NCBI GenBank assembly: GCA_902629125.1
Contig: CACOPQ010000004.1
Location: forward strand, 1-64,000
Source: an uncultured Alphaproteobacteria bacterium
GTDB taxonomy: Bacteria > Pseudomonadota > Alphaproteobacteria > Thalassobaculales > Thalassobaculaceae
Direction: 5' to 3'
Length of the DNA stretch: 64,000 bases
Shown: positions 8,715-18,442 of the stretch, in pieces
Position numbering within the stretch: the first letter of the stretch is position 1
Layout: each line of letters opens with the position of its first letter
The notes under the pieces: model-generated
What the model saw: only the letters and a program-made list of their open reading frames with translations
What the model was told of the DNA's origin: nothing
Databases searched by the model: none
Translations under genes and position numbers: made by a program

Positions 8715-9044
8715 TCATTGAAATATTTTAAGATTAAGTTTGTGCACCTCACCAAGCCAACATACATTTTCTGTGTGATCAAGCAGGTTATCGCCGGTGC
8801 ACGTATGAATGAATACTGAAAGCCTGTTGCGGTTCTCCATCAACCAAGGCACAAATATCCCGAACATCTTAGTTTCAAATTTCACCTGAAAACTCCAACA
8901 TGGATGTGGACCAACAAGTTTCTCGTGGAACGTTCCGACATCTAAGGAAAAATTATCTGTGATTTTATTCATTAGTTCTTTCGCTTTGTCGTTAGTGTCA
9001 GAACTAAAATAAATGTGTGCGTGGTATTCGGAGAATGAAGTCAT
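8715..9044 (-). CDS. DOPA 4,5-dioxygenase-family protein
   Basis: The short product (about 109 residues) matches the DOPA_dioxygen family: YHAHIYFS near the N-terminus, HEKLVGPHPCWSFQVKF in the middle, then FIHTCTGDNLLDHTEN and WLGE near the end. The histidines are the proposed iron ligands of extradiol cleavage of catechols. I chose the ATG at 9044 because family members start a few residues before YHAH; alternatives are the ATG at 9083 and a TTG at 9146. It is a lone gene, so its substrate is unknown. Confidence 0.8.
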   Translation of the reverse strand: MTSFSEYHAHIYFSSDTNDKAKELMNKITDNFSLDVGTFHEKLVGPHPCWSFQVKFETKMFGIFVPWLMENRNRLSVFIHTCTGDNLLDHTENVCWLGEVHKLNLKIFQ

Positions 9045-9263
9045 ACTGGCCAAGATCCAATTTTTTTCTGGGAATGTATTCATCCCAAAACGGGAAATTA
9101 ATGAAGTAACATTAAAATGTTTATCTACGGATGAATAATACAGCAACTTAACATTATTTTAATTTTTTTCTATATTTCGTTAGCTTAGCGTAAAATTCTA
9201 AGAGACTTTGATGAATGTTTTAGGTAAAAACGCACAGTCTTTTTATGGGAAAGTTTTTTACGA

Positions 9264-11087
9264 ATGCAACTCCGAAATATAGCTATTATAGCGCACGTAG
9301 ACCATGGGAAAACGACCCTCGTCGACGCTTTACTTCAGCAGTCTGGAACATTCCATAAAAACCAAGCTGTAACAGACCGCGCTATGGACTCCAATGACTT
9401 AGAAAGAGAACGTGGCATAACAATACTCGCTAAATGCACCTCGGTAGTTTGGAAAGACCATAGGATAAATATTATCGACACACCCGGACATGCCGATTTT
9501 GGAGGGGAAGTAGAACGCATTCTATCGATGGTAGATGGCGTTTTAGTCTTGGTCGATGCCTCGGAAGGAACGATGCCACAGACAAAGTTTGTCCTGGGAA
9601 AAGCTCTGAGATTGGGTTTAAAGCCGATAATTGTAGTAAATAAAGTGGATAAACCTGATCAAAGAGCATTTGCCGTTCAAGATGAGATGTTTGACTTATT
9701 TACAATGCTAGATGCAAATGAGGAACAATTAGACTTCCCTACTTTATTTGCATCTGCAAAAAATGGTTGGGCGTCAGATGATCCAGCAACTCCAACAAGT
9801 AACATGAATAGTCTCTTTGAGCGCGTGATAGAACATGTTCCAGCACCAACTATCGAACTCAATGAAAATTTTCGAATGTTAGTCACAACAATGGAATATG
9901 ACCCATTTCTTGGCCGTATTCTCACCGGAAGAATAACGTCAGGGTCGATTAAGCCAAATTCTATAGTGAAATCGCTGACAATAGACGGAAAAGCTATAGA
10001 AGAGAGTCGGATCACAAAGGTTCTAGCCTTTCGTGGCCTTGAGAGAGTTCCCTTAGAGGAAGCGAGTGCCGGCGATATTATTGCACTAGCCGGTTTATCA
10101 AAAACAACCGTGGCGGATACAATATTAGACCCCGTGGCAAACACCCCACTGCATGCCGAAAAGATTGACCCGCCAACAATTGCTGTAACATTTGCGATTA
10201 ACGATAGCCCATTAGCGGGCCTTGACGGCGATAAAGTTACCTCTCGGGTGCTGCGCGATAGATTATACAGAGAGGCCGAGGGTAACATTTCTATAACTGT
10301 ATCGGAGACTGCTGAAAAAGATGCTTTTGAAGTATCTGGAAGAGGAGAGTTGCAACTAGCTGTGCTTATCGAGCAAATGAGGCGAGAGGGTTATGAAATG
10401 TCCATTAGTCGACCTCGCGTACTTTATGAGACAAATAAAGAGACAAGCGAGACGCTGGAGCCCGTGGAAGAGGTTGTAATTGATGTCGACGACGAATATT
10501 CCGGCCCCGTGGTGGAAGCCGTTTCAATACGCAAGGGTGAATTGCAGGATATGAGACCATCTGGTGGGGGCAAGCAACGCCTTACCTTTTTGTGCCCTTC
10601 AAGGGGACTGATCGGCTACCATGGTGAGTTCATGACACAGACGAGAGGAACCGGAATTCTAAATCGCATATTTCATTCCTATAAGCCTATGAAGGGGCAG
10701 ATACCGGGCCGGAGGAATGGTGTCTTAATTTCTCTGGAACGAGGGAAAGCATCTGGTTATGCACTATTCAATCTCGAAGACAGAGGCCAGCTAATGATCG
10801 AATCAGGCGAAGCAGTCTATGGCGGCATGATAATAGGCGAGCACACCCGAGATAATGATTTAGAAGTAAATCCATTAAAGTCGAAACAGTTAACAAATTT
10901 TAGAGCCTCTGGGAAGGATGACGCTATCGTTTTGAGTCCACCGATTAAATTAACTTTGGAGCGTGCTATTTCATACATCCAGGATGACGAATTAGTCGAA
11001 ATTACGCCAAATGTTATAAGATTGAGAAAAAAATATCTCGATATGCATGAGAGAAAACGTCGATCAAGAAAGTCATCTGTCGCATAA
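9264..11087 (+). CDS. typA: Translational GTPase TypA/BipA
   Basis: The 607-residue protein is full length for the family. GTPase motifs are present: AHVDHGKTT (10-18, G1), DTPGH (72-76, G3) and NKVD (126-129, G4), with the switch region ERERGITI at 47-54. EF-G-like domains III and V and the BipA C-terminal domain follow. TypA binds the ribosome and supports 50S assembly and stress growth, particularly in the cold. It stands alone, with about 220 bases free upstream. Confidence 0.97.
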   Translation: MQLRNIAIIAHVDHGKTTLVDALLQQSGTFHKNQAVTDRAMDSNDLERERGITILAKCTSVVWKDHRINIIDTPGHADFGGEVERILSMVDGVLVLVDASEGTMPQTKFVLGKALRLGLKPIIVVNKVDKPDQRAFAVQDEMFDLFTMLDANEEQLDFPTLFASAKNGWASDDPATPTSNMNSLFERVIEHVPAPTIELNENFRMLVTTMEYDPFLGRILTGRITSGSIKPNSIVKSLTIDGKAIEESRITKVLAFRGLERVPLEEASAGDIIALAGLSKTTVADTILDPVANTPLHAEKIDPPTIAVTFAINDSPLAGLDGDKVTSRVLRDRLYREAEGNISITVSETAEKDAFEVSGRGELQLAVLIEQMRREGYEMSISRPRVLYETNKETSETLEPVEEVVIDVDDEYSGPVVEAVSIRKGELQDMRPSGGGKQRLTFLCPSRGLIGYHGEFMTQTRGTGILNRIFHSYKPMKGQIPGRRNGVLISLERGKASGYALFNLEDRGQLMIESGEAVYGGMIIGEHTRDNDLEVNPLKSKQLTNFRASGKDDAIVLSPPIKLTLERAISYIQDDELVEITPNVIRLRKKYLDMHERKRRSRKSSVA

Positions 11088-11253
11088 ACAGACACAGCCC
11101 TCAGTAAGCTCTCCAAAATAATCTTTTTAATGGACCTCTCTGATGACTAAAATTAAATCATATAGGTATTTCGTTTTTTCAAACTCTTTGGTGTTATCCT
11201 ATGCCTTCGTTGGTTAGAATGTAGAAGGAAAATATTTTGGAGAAACGTTCTAC

Positions 11254-12735
11254 ATGCCTGATTACGACGTAATAGTGGTTGGCGCGGGCAACGCCGCTTT
11301 AGCCGCTGCAAATTCAGCTCACGAAACCGGAGCAAAAAAGGTTTTGGTTCTCGAAAAGGCCAATAAAAAAGAACGCGGTGGTAATACTTTTTTTTCGGGT
11401 GGTCTTTTAAGAATAGCCTTTGACGACCCAAGAGAACTCGAAGCTATGGTTCCTATGGCAGGCGATGTAATACCAGGATTTTTCGAAGATGTCTTACCAT
11501 ATTCAAAATCCGATATGTGGGCTGATTTACTAAGAGTAACCCATAATAAAACGGATAGAGAACTCTCCACGATATTAATAGATAACTCATTTGAAACTAT
11601 AAAATGGGCTCACGAATACGGCGGAATCCCAATGGAGCCCGCTTCTACTTTATCAGGAATAAAAGTCGGCAACCGAATTAAATGGCAAAAGGGAGCAATT
11701 ATTAGAGCGGAACACGAGGGAGTAGGTCTCTCAACCAATTGGTTCAAAACCACAGAAAAAAACTCTATCGAAATTCGATATGAAACTGGCGCTGACGATC
11801 TTCTAAGGAATAAAGATGGGGGTGTCACAGGAGTTATAGTGAAAGGGCCATATGGCCTGGAGGAGATTTCTAGTCACGCTGTCGTGTTAGCGTGTGGTGG
11901 ATTTGAGGCCAATGCCCAATGGCGCTCACAATATCTTGCTGCACCGTGGGACCACGCTAAAGTGCGAGGAACAGCACATAATCAAGGTGATGGGTTGAGA
12001 ATGGCATTAGCGATTGGAGCCCTACCGTGGGGCCAATGGTCTGGCAAACATTCAACACCCATTTCGAACGAGTGGCCCGACTTCGCAGATAGAGGGCGCA
12101 CTGACAAGTCTAATCGCCTATCATACCCCTACGGCGTAATGATTAATAGAAATGGCTACCGTTTTTGTGATGAAGGCGAAGACGTTGGCCTCTACACTTA
12201 TGCGAAATATGGCGGTGAAATACTTAAACAACCCGGTAGTCTAGCTTGGCAAATTTTTGATCAAAAAACGATCCATCTACTTGAGCCTCGTTACAGCACT
12301 AGTGATCCGATCAAGGCAGACACCCTAGAGGAACTGGTGGAGCTACTAGAAATAGACGATAAGCCTCAAGCCGTTAAAACCCTTCATGAATATAATGAAA
12401 ATGCCTGCGACGATGAGCATTTTGACCCAACTAAAAAAGATGGATTGTCTACTACCACGTTATCGCCAAATAAAACAAACTGGGCCCTGAGGCTAGACTC
12501 TCCACCATTTGTGGCATATTCCGCAACCGGGGGAATTACATTTACATTTGGCGGATTAAAAGTTGATGCAGACGCTAGGGTAATAGGCACTGATTGGCGA
12601 CCGATTCCCGGGCTTTTCTGTTGTGGGGAAATGGTTGGAGGCTTGTTCCATTTCAACTACCCCGGAGGAACAGGTCTTGTATCTGGCGCCGTATTTGGCA
12701 GAATAGCAGGCCGAAGTGCTGCTCAATATCGCTAG
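11254..12735 (+). CDS. tcuA: FAD-dependent dehydrogenase, TcuA-like
   Basis: The 493-residue flavoprotein has an N-terminal dinucleotide-binding motif GAGNAA at 10-15, followed by ERGGNTFFSGGLLR, and a C-terminal FAD loop NYPGGTGLVSGAVFGRIAG. This fits the fumarate reductase/succinate dehydrogenase flavoprotein family and most closely the TcuA tricarballylate dehydrogenase branch, which oxidises tricarballylate to cis-aconitate. No TcuB or TcuC genes are adjacent, so the substrate assignment is tentative; many TcuA-like proteins have unknown substrates. Confidence 0.72.
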   Translation: MPDYDVIVVGAGNAALAAANSAHETGAKKVLVLEKANKKERGGNTFFSGGLLRIAFDDPRELEAMVPMAGDVIPGFFEDVLPYSKSDMWADLLRVTHNKTDRELSTILIDNSFETIKWAHEYGGIPMEPASTLSGIKVGNRIKWQKGAIIRAEHEGVGLSTNWFKTTEKNSIEIRYETGADDLLRNKDGGVTGVIVKGPYGLEEISSHAVVLACGGFEANAQWRSQYLAAPWDHAKVRGTAHNQGDGLRMALAIGALPWGQWSGKHSTPISNEWPDFADRGRTDKSNRLSYPYGVMINRNGYRFCDEGEDVGLYTYAKYGGEILKQPGSLAWQIFDQKTIHLLEPRYSTSDPIKADTLEELVELLEIDDKPQAVKTLHEYNENACDDEHFDPTKKDGLSTTTLSPNKTNWALRLDSPPFVAYSATGGITFTFGGLKVDADARVIGTDWRPIPGLFCCGEMVGGLFHFNYPGGTGLVSGAVFGRIAGRSAAQYR

Positions 12736-12761
12736 CAATTATTTTGTAGGATCCTTGAATA

Positions 12762-13772
12762 TCAGCTGATTCGGTAGCGCCCTTCTATTGGGTATGCGGG
12801 ATCATTGTAGCCTGGGCTTGATGGGTGACCTGATGGCACGAACTTTTCTATCAGCGCCTCATCTTCTAGCGAAAACTTGTATTCTAGAGCATTAACATAA
12901 GCATCCCACTGCGCCATCGTTCTTGGTCCGGCTACCAAAGATGTAACAGCACTGTTGTTTAGTAGCCAGCCTATAGCTATATCAATAACTGTGGCTTTTT
13001 GCTTCTTTGCATGACGTTTAATTTTTTCAACGATTTCAACAGATTCGACACGCCATTCCGTTTGCATCATTCGACGATCTTTCCTAGCTACCCTGCTTCC
13101 CTTCTCCGGTTTGCTTTTGGTGTTATATTTTCCCGTTAGAACACCCCTCGCAAGAGGACTGTAGGGAACAACGCCTAGTCCAAAATATTTGCAAGCTGGA
13201 ATGTGCTCTGTCTCTGGCATTCTATTCATCGCATTATAGTACGGTTGACTTGCGATGGGCCGATCTATTCCAAGGTTGTCACAAATATTACATATTTCAG
13301 CAACGCGCCACGAACGATAATTTGACACGCCAAAATAACGAATTTTACCATCTTTTATAAGGTCACCCATGGCCATTATTGTCTCTCTTAATGGCGTTGC
13401 ATGATCCTCCTTATGGAGGTAGTAGATATCTATGTAATCTGTTCTAAGACGGCGCAGAGACTCTTCACACGCTTGCATTACCCATTTTCGAGACAGACCA
13501 CCTTTATTTGGCCCCTGCCCCATTTTGTTTGCTAATTTAGTTGCAAGCACCCAATGGTCACGGGACGTTTTAATGCAACGTCCAACAAGTCGCTCGGAGT
13601 CTCCCCCAACATAAGCATCAGCAGTATCTATAAAATTTATTCCAGAGTTACGAGCGGACTCAATTATTAATTGGCTTTCCTGAGAGGGTGTTTCTCTCCC
13701 AAACAACATCGTTCCGAGGCAGAGCGGAGAAACTTTCAAGCCTGACTTTCCCAAATGTTTATATTCCAACAT
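12762..13772 (-). CDS. Aldo/keto reductase
   Basis: In this 336-residue (beta/alpha)8 NADPH-dependent reductase the tetrad is intact: Asp49, Tyr54, Lys79 and His120. The sequence GTMLFG near the start and the C-terminal NNSAVTSLVAGPR cofactor segment place it with the YajO/YghZ-like AKR subfamily. I used the ATG at 13772 because GTGGGG just upstream is a plausible ribosome-binding site; a GTG three codons earlier is also open. The gene is convergent with the TcuA-like gene. Confidence 0.88.
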   Translation of the reverse strand: MLEYKHLGKSGLKVSPLCLGTMLFGRETPSQESQLIIESARNSGINFIDTADAYVGGDSERLVGRCIKTSRDHWVLATKLANKMGQGPNKGGLSRKWVMQACEESLRRLRTDYIDIYYLHKEDHATPLRETIMAMGDLIKDGKIRYFGVSNYRSWRVAEICNICDNLGIDRPIASQPYYNAMNRMPETEHIPACKYFGLGVVPYSPLARGVLTGKYNTKSKPEKGSRVARKDRRMMQTEWRVESVEIVEKIKRHAKKQKATVIDIAIGWLLNNSAVTSLVAGPRTMAQWDAYVNALEYKFSLEDEALIEKFVPSGHPSSPGYNDPAYPIEGRYRIS

Positions 13773-13895
13773 AGACCCCACGTAATGTTGTTGAATAAGT
13801 TGTGTAGATTATACAAGACAAATCTAATGACAAATTAATCACTTCTACACCATACGTAGTGATTGAGGTATCTAAAAAAATTAACCCACTTATAG

Positions 13896-14852
13896 TTAGC
13901 TAGAGCTTAATACTCTTATCGGCTTGGAATTTTTCCATGCGCAGATATTTTCAATCATTTGAGTGTAAAATGTTCTGAAGGCCTCTTCAGTGAAATACCC
14001 AGTGTGGGGAGTTAGAGTGAGATTACTCAACTGACGCAGCCTGTGGTGAACAGGAAGTGGCTCAATCTCGAACACGTCTATACCTGCCCCACGTATTTTC
14101 TTTTTTTCAATTGCCTCCACCAACGCATCTTCATTCACTATAGGTCCTCTAGATGTGTTAATTAGAAAGGCCGAGGGTTTCATAGCATCAAACTCAGCGC
14201 TATTTACTAAGTTACGGCTTCGGTCACCCAACACTAGATGGATACTAACAAAATCGGAATTCTTGAAAAGTTCGTCTTTTGAAACTAGTCCAACTCCAAC
14301 TTCGTCGCAACGCGCTTGGGTTAAATTTGGACTCCAAGCTATTATTTTCATGCCAAAGACCCGAGCAAATTCAGCAACTCTGGCGCCTATTCTGCCTAAT
14401 CCTAACAATCCTATCGTTTTACCATACAATTCAATTCCAAGCTGCGTTTGCCATTTGCCATTCGAAAGTGCGTTTGAATCCTGATGGATATTCCTTGCAC
14501 AGGCTAGCAACAAGCTCCAAGTGTGCTCTGGGGTTGCTTGAAATGATCCGTCTGTTCCGCATACGACAATACCCTGTTTTTCAGCAGCCGCTATATCTAC
14601 AGAGGCATTTCGCATCCCACTCGTTACAAATAATTCCAAATTAGGAAGTCCCTGAAAAACTTCAGCAGGAAATGGCGTTCTTTCTCGCATTACACAAATT
14701 ACCTCAAAATCCTTTAAGCGTTTTATTAACGTTGCCGGATCGCTAAAATGACTATTGAAAACCGTGATGTTAAAATCATCCTTTAGCTCATCCCAATCGG
14801 CAGAGCTTAACGACGCTTCGATGTAATCATCTAGAATAGCAAGATTTTGCAC
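13896..14852 (-). CDS. D-2-hydroxyacid dehydrogenase
   Basis: The 318-residue NAD-dependent dehydrogenase has a Rossmann motif GLGRIG (151-156) and catalytic Arg235 (TSRGPI), Glu264 (FEIEPLP) and His283 (TPHTGY). It reduces 2-keto acids or oxidises D-2-hydroxy acids; the closest general type is the phosphoglycerate/glyoxylate reductase group, but length and N-terminus differ from SerA. No substrate-specific neighbour is obvious. Confidence 0.88.
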   Translation of the reverse strand: MQNLAILDDYIEASLSSADWDELKDDFNITVFNSHFSDPATLIKRLKDFEVICVMRERTPFPAEVFQGLPNLELFVTSGMRNASVDIAAAEKQGIVVCGTDGSFQATPEHTWSLLLACARNIHQDSNALSNGKWQTQLGIELYGKTIGLLGLGRIGARVAEFARVFGMKIIAWSPNLTQARCDEVGVGLVSKDELFKNSDFVSIHLVLGDRSRNLVNSAEFDAMKPSAFLINTSRGPIVNEDALVEAIEKKKIRGAGIDVFEIEPLPVHHRLRQLSNLTLTPHTGYFTEEAFRTFYTQMIENICAWKNSKPIRVLSSS

Positions 14853-14900
14853 AACTTAATCCTCTACGAGTTAATTTTTGTAGTGTCGTAAATAGCTAAA

Positions 14901-15290
14901 TTATTCTTTTTTAAGATCTAATGAGGCGGAGTTCATGCAATATCTAAGACCTGTCGGCGCTGGCCCATCTTCAAATATATGTCCCAAATGGGCGCCACAG
15001 TTGGAGCAATGTGCCTCTGTCCGCGTCATAAAGAAACTTTGGTCGACGGTAGTACCAACTGCCTCCTCTGATATTGGCGCAAAAAAGCTTGGCCAGCCAG
15101 TTCCAGATTCAAACTTTGTTTTACTGTCAAACAAGGGTTGACCGCAGCAGACGCAGTTATATATGCCAGGGTCTTTATTGGTTGCGTACTTTCCTGTCCA
15201 AGCCCGTTCCGTCCCATGTTTTCTTGTTACTTCGAACTGTATATCATCTAACTGTTCCCGCCATTCTGCATCTGTCTTCACAACTTTCAT
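14901..15290 (-). CDS. msrB: Peptide-methionine (R)-S-oxide reductase MsrB
   Basis: The 129-residue protein is a complete MsrB. Zinc ligands are Cys46, Cys49, Cys95 and Cys98; the substrate-binding GTGWPSF motif is at 63-69, and the catalytic cysteine is Cys118 in RYCMNSASL. It repairs R-methionine sulfoxide in proteins. It lies 48 bases upstream of the hydroxyacid dehydrogenase on the same strand; whether they are cotranscribed is unclear. Confidence 0.95.
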   Translation of the reverse strand: MKVVKTDAEWREQLDDIQFEVTRKHGTERAWTGKYATNKDPGIYNCVCCGQPLFDSKTKFESGTGWPSFFAPISEEAVGTTVDQSFFMTRTEAHCSNCGAHLGHIFEDGPAPTGLRYCMNSASLDLKKE

Positions 15291-15372
15291 TTTATTTACC
15301 CCTTAAACGTGTTCGAACTTACGTAGCTATTTAAACTTTTAAATCAAGCAGGCTTAATATTGATATATTTTC

Positions 15373-16581
15373 TTAGGCCTTTTTACGTTCATCCAATGCT
15401 ACCTCTTTTTTAAATAAATCATCGATCTCGCTTGATGAAAATCCATGTTCTTTTAAAATATCCCTGCCATGTTCTCCAAATTTTGGCGGCACATGTCGGA
15501 TAGAACCGGGAGTTCTCGAGAACTTTATGGGTATGCCCCAGCTTTTATACCCATCTTTCTCCACTCGCATCTTTCTATGTAATGTATGAGGATGAGACAT
15601 TACATCCTCTGTGTTTCTAATAGGCCCAACAGGAAGTCCGGCTGCCAATAGCTTCTCGCAAAAGGCTTCTCCATCCACTTCAGCAAATACACCTTCAAGT
15701 TCTTTTTTAAGTTCCTGTTTGTTGACCTGGCGATCAGCATTGGTAAGGAAACGCGGGTCGTCCCCCAATTCGGGTCTCCCAACCTCCTCGCATAATCGCT
15801 TCCAAGCTCTGTCATTCCCACCTGCTATAAATATTTGACAAGTCTTTGTCTCAAATAAGTCGTATGGCGCTATGTTGGGGTGTGGGTTACCGGTAAGCCC
15901 GGGTACTTTTCCGCCACTGACAAAATAGTTGGGGACATGCGGGTGCATAAGAGACAGGCCGCAATCATATAAAGTCATGTCCAAATATTGACCCTTACCA
16001 GACTTTTCTCTTTCGAAGAGAGCCATCATTATTGCATTACCTGCATATAGGCCCGTTCCTATGTCGACCATAGCAAGTCCCAAACGCGTAGGACCACATT
16101 CTTTTGCACCATTTATTGAAAAATGACCTACCATAGCTTGAATAATACCGTCGTATCCTGGAAATCCACCGTAAGGACCATCTGCTCCAAACCCTGAAAT
16201 ACGACAATGTATTAGCCTAGGGTATTTCTTGCTCAGAACTTCCTCATAACCAAGCCCCCATTTTTCCATAGAGCCAGTTTTGTAATTTTCAATAATAACG
16301 TCCGCATCTTCTAGTAACCTCAGCAGAACATCTTTACCCTCTGCAGACCTAAGATCTAGGCCAAGGGACCGCTTGTTTCTGTTCACGCCTATAAAATAAG
16401 CTGCATCATCATCATGAAATGGTGGCCCCCAATCTCTTACTTCATCGCCTTGGGGCGGCTCTATCTTAATAATTTCAGCGCCATGGTCACCTAACATTTG
16501 AGTACAGTAAGGCCCACCTAAAACTCTGGTGCAGTCTATAACCTTTAATCCAGCTAAAGCACCCTCGTTATTACTCGTCAT
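15373..16581 (-). CDS. Family III CoA transferase (CaiB/BaiF)
   Basis: The 402-residue enzyme has the family III hallmarks: LKVIDCTRVLGGPYCTQ near the start, the CoA-binding NRNKRSLGLDL segment, and catalytic aspartate in GLAMVDIGTG. It moves CoA between acyl groups by a mixed-anhydride mechanism. The ATG at 16581 follows AAGGA by nine bases; the in-frame TTG nine bases earlier sits directly on that site and is less likely. It is downstream of a two-subunit family I CoA transferase on the same strand. The substrate is unknown. Confidence 0.9.
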   Translation of the reverse strand: MTSNNEGALAGLKVIDCTRVLGGPYCTQMLGDHGAEIIKIEPPQGDEVRDWGPPFHDDDAAYFIGVNRNKRSLGLDLRSAEGKDVLLRLLEDADVIIENYKTGSMEKWGLGYEEVLSKKYPRLIHCRISGFGADGPYGGFPGYDGIIQAMVGHFSINGAKECGPTRLGLAMVDIGTGLYAGNAIMMALFEREKSGKGQYLDMTLYDCGLSLMHPHVPNYFVSGGKVPGLTGNPHPNIAPYDLFETKTCQIFIAGGNDRAWKRLCEEVGRPELGDDPRFLTNADRQVNKQELKKELEGVFAEVDGEAFCEKLLAAGLPVGPIRNTEDVMSHPHTLHRKMRVEKDGYKSWGIPIKFSRTPGSIRHVPPKFGEHGRDILKEHGFSSSEIDDLFKKEVALDERKKA

Positions 16582-16651
16582 TATATTCAATCCTTATCAG
16601 TGGTAATATTTTAGCCCAACTTAGGGTTACTACTCCGAGAACCGTCCAAAG

Positions 16652-17386
16652 TTACTTAATACCAAAAACCCGCGATGCGAAAGATGGGTAAATCTCTGAT
16701 ATTTCCCGTGCAACCTCTCCTCTGATTACTTTTAATGTAGCCTCATCTGGCGTTTCTGTTTCTGGGACTTCATTATCAGGCAGTAAAAATTCGAAGCCGG
16801 TTTGCTCAAGTATTTCATTAACCGTATGACCCGGGTGAACACTCTCTAATTCGAAGCATTTTTTTTGTTTGTTTACGCGGAACAAACATCGGTCGGTTAT
16901 TAGTTTGTAAGGTCCCCCAGGGCGATAAACATCATCATCTGAAAATCCTGGTGCGCTTATAAAATCAACTTCTTTTACTAATGTCCTAGGAGTATGTTCT
17001 AGTCTAAATAAAATCACTCTTGGTACAACAAAATACAAATACCCTGAGCCAAAAGAACCTGGGAATCTGGCTTTAGGATGATTATAATCACCAACCGCTA
17101 CGAGGTTAACATTTGCCTTACCATCAATTTGGGCTCCACTAAGAAAGAAAGCGTCCATTCTTCCCTGCCCGGCAATATCAAAAATTTCTTTTCCACCATC
17201 ACTAAAGAAATTGTTATCTTCACTTCCTAATATAGAAACTCGCATGCTGCCATTACTGCGGGCTCTAGCCAGTAAAGCTGCAGCGCCTGGGATAGGAGAA
17301 GAAGCACCAACAGCGATATGTCCTAACCCGTCTAAATTTTTGGAAATGGCATTAATTAGAATTTCTTCAAGTAATACAGTAGACAT
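16652..17386 (-). CDS. CoA transferase subunit B (glutaconate CoA-transferase-like)
   Basis: The 244-residue protein belongs to family I CoA-transferase beta subunits. Glu56 in GSEDNNF lies where GctB carries its catalytic glutamate (Glu54 in Acidaminococcus, from memory). The C-terminal half has the FISAPGF and VHPGHTVNEILEQTGF segments usual in this family. It starts six bases after its alpha partner. An IpdB-type ring-cleaving hydrolase is the main alternative, since IpdAB share this fold. Confidence 0.82.
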   Translation of the reverse strand: MSTVLLEEILINAISKNLDGLGHIAVGASSPIPGAAALLARARSNGSMRVSILGSEDNNFFSDGGKEIFDIAGQGRMDAFFLSGAQIDGKANVNLVAVGDYNHPKARFPGSFGSGYLYFVVPRVILFRLEHTPRTLVKEVDFISAPGFSDDDVYRPGGPYKLITDRCLFRVNKQKKCFELESVHPGHTVNEILEQTGFEFLLPDNEVPETETPDEATLKVIRGEVAREISEIYPSFASRVFGIK

Positions 17387-17392
17387 TGAATT

Positions 17393-18226
17393 CTATTCGG
17401 CAGCTTCTGCTTTACTATTATAAATATGCTCGTTCAGATATTTATCGAAACCTTCTGCAGTTTGCGCAAGTTCAACATAACCCTTTAGATGTTGGTGATC
17501 GGAGTCATATCCTCCTGGGATCCCTACAGGCCAAGCACCATTTTTAGCCTCAGCTATGGCATTTATATAAATTCCAGGAATCGCCGCCGCCTTTAGTTGG
17601 AGATCTTCCATAATATTGCCCTCTACAATCTCCTCTACAGTGACGTATGTCGTTTTGGCGGCATGCGCCATTAGCATTTGCTCTCTTCGAACGCCAACCC
17701 AGACATTTCCGAACTTATCCCCAATTGGAGCATGTATAAGCGCAACGTCTGGCTTAAGTGCAGGTAAAAATACAATTGGATCATCCTTCTCATCGGCAAA
17801 TGGATTGTTGCCAACTTTCCAATCTTTTCTATTTTTCAGAATGTCTGAACCTATCAATCCCCGAAGAGGAATAAATGGAATACCTTTTTCAGACGCTTGC
17901 AGAGCGGCGTGTATAGCTGGACAGGTCGCATCCATCATTGTGATAGACCCTGATTTTACAGCGGCCGTAAATCGTGGGGCAAGACCGTATTCGGATAAAG
18001 TTACCGCAGCCGTTTCAACAGTCGCCACACAGCCGGCTCCAATCAGCATGTCCGCTTGAAATCCTAATGACGGAACCCCAACAAGATGAAGATCCCTTTT
18101 TTGTTGTCGTATCAATGCTCTAACTGCGCTCAATGCGCAATAAGCATAGTCCGGCGGTAACGCTACCTTGGAACCGTCTGGTATCTCTGAAGCAAGTTCT
18201 TCAATCGTTAATTGCCTGGCTAACAT
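17393..18226 (-). CDS. CoA transferase subunit A (glutaconate CoA-transferase-like)
   Basis: The 277-residue alpha subunit shows the HLVGVPSLGFQADMLIGAG block (residues 46-64), the pattern PALKPDVALIHAPIGDKFGN, and a C-terminal PGGYDSDHQHLKGYV. It is the partner of the next gene, six bases downstream. Such pairs activate or exchange CoA on dicarboxylates or ring-derived acids; the related IpdA acts in steroid ring opening. Context does not settle the substrate. Confidence 0.82.
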   Translation of the reverse strand: MLARQLTIEELASEIPDGSKVALPPDYAYCALSAVRALIRQQKRDLHLVGVPSLGFQADMLIGAGCVATVETAAVTLSEYGLAPRFTAAVKSGSITMMDATCPAIHAALQASEKGIPFIPLRGLIGSDILKNRKDWKVGNNPFADEKDDPIVFLPALKPDVALIHAPIGDKFGNVWVGVRREQMLMAHAAKTTYVTVEEIVEGNIMEDLQLKAAAIPGIYINAIAEAKNGAWPVGIPGGYDSDHQHLKGYVELAQTAEGFDKYLNEHIYNSKAEAAE

Positions 18227-18442
18227 ATCTTTGATCCTAACTTTAAACTTCTGACAGCGTCGTGTTCCTTATTGCAGTTCCTGCTAGACGCCCATATATT
18301 ATAACGTTTCGAGGATTATTCGATCAAGCTGATTATCGACACCTAACCTTTTGGCGGTATTCATTAATTTCTTAAACTAAAATCGAAACAAAAATCTAAC
18401 AGTATTGATATACATATTTAAAACAAAGACAAATCTGTATTT

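Noticed and set aside
9677-10288. 203-residue open frame on the minus strand
   Set aside because: It lies wholly within typA, whose protein is conserved through this stretch; the antisense frame has no recognisable domain or ribosome-binding site.
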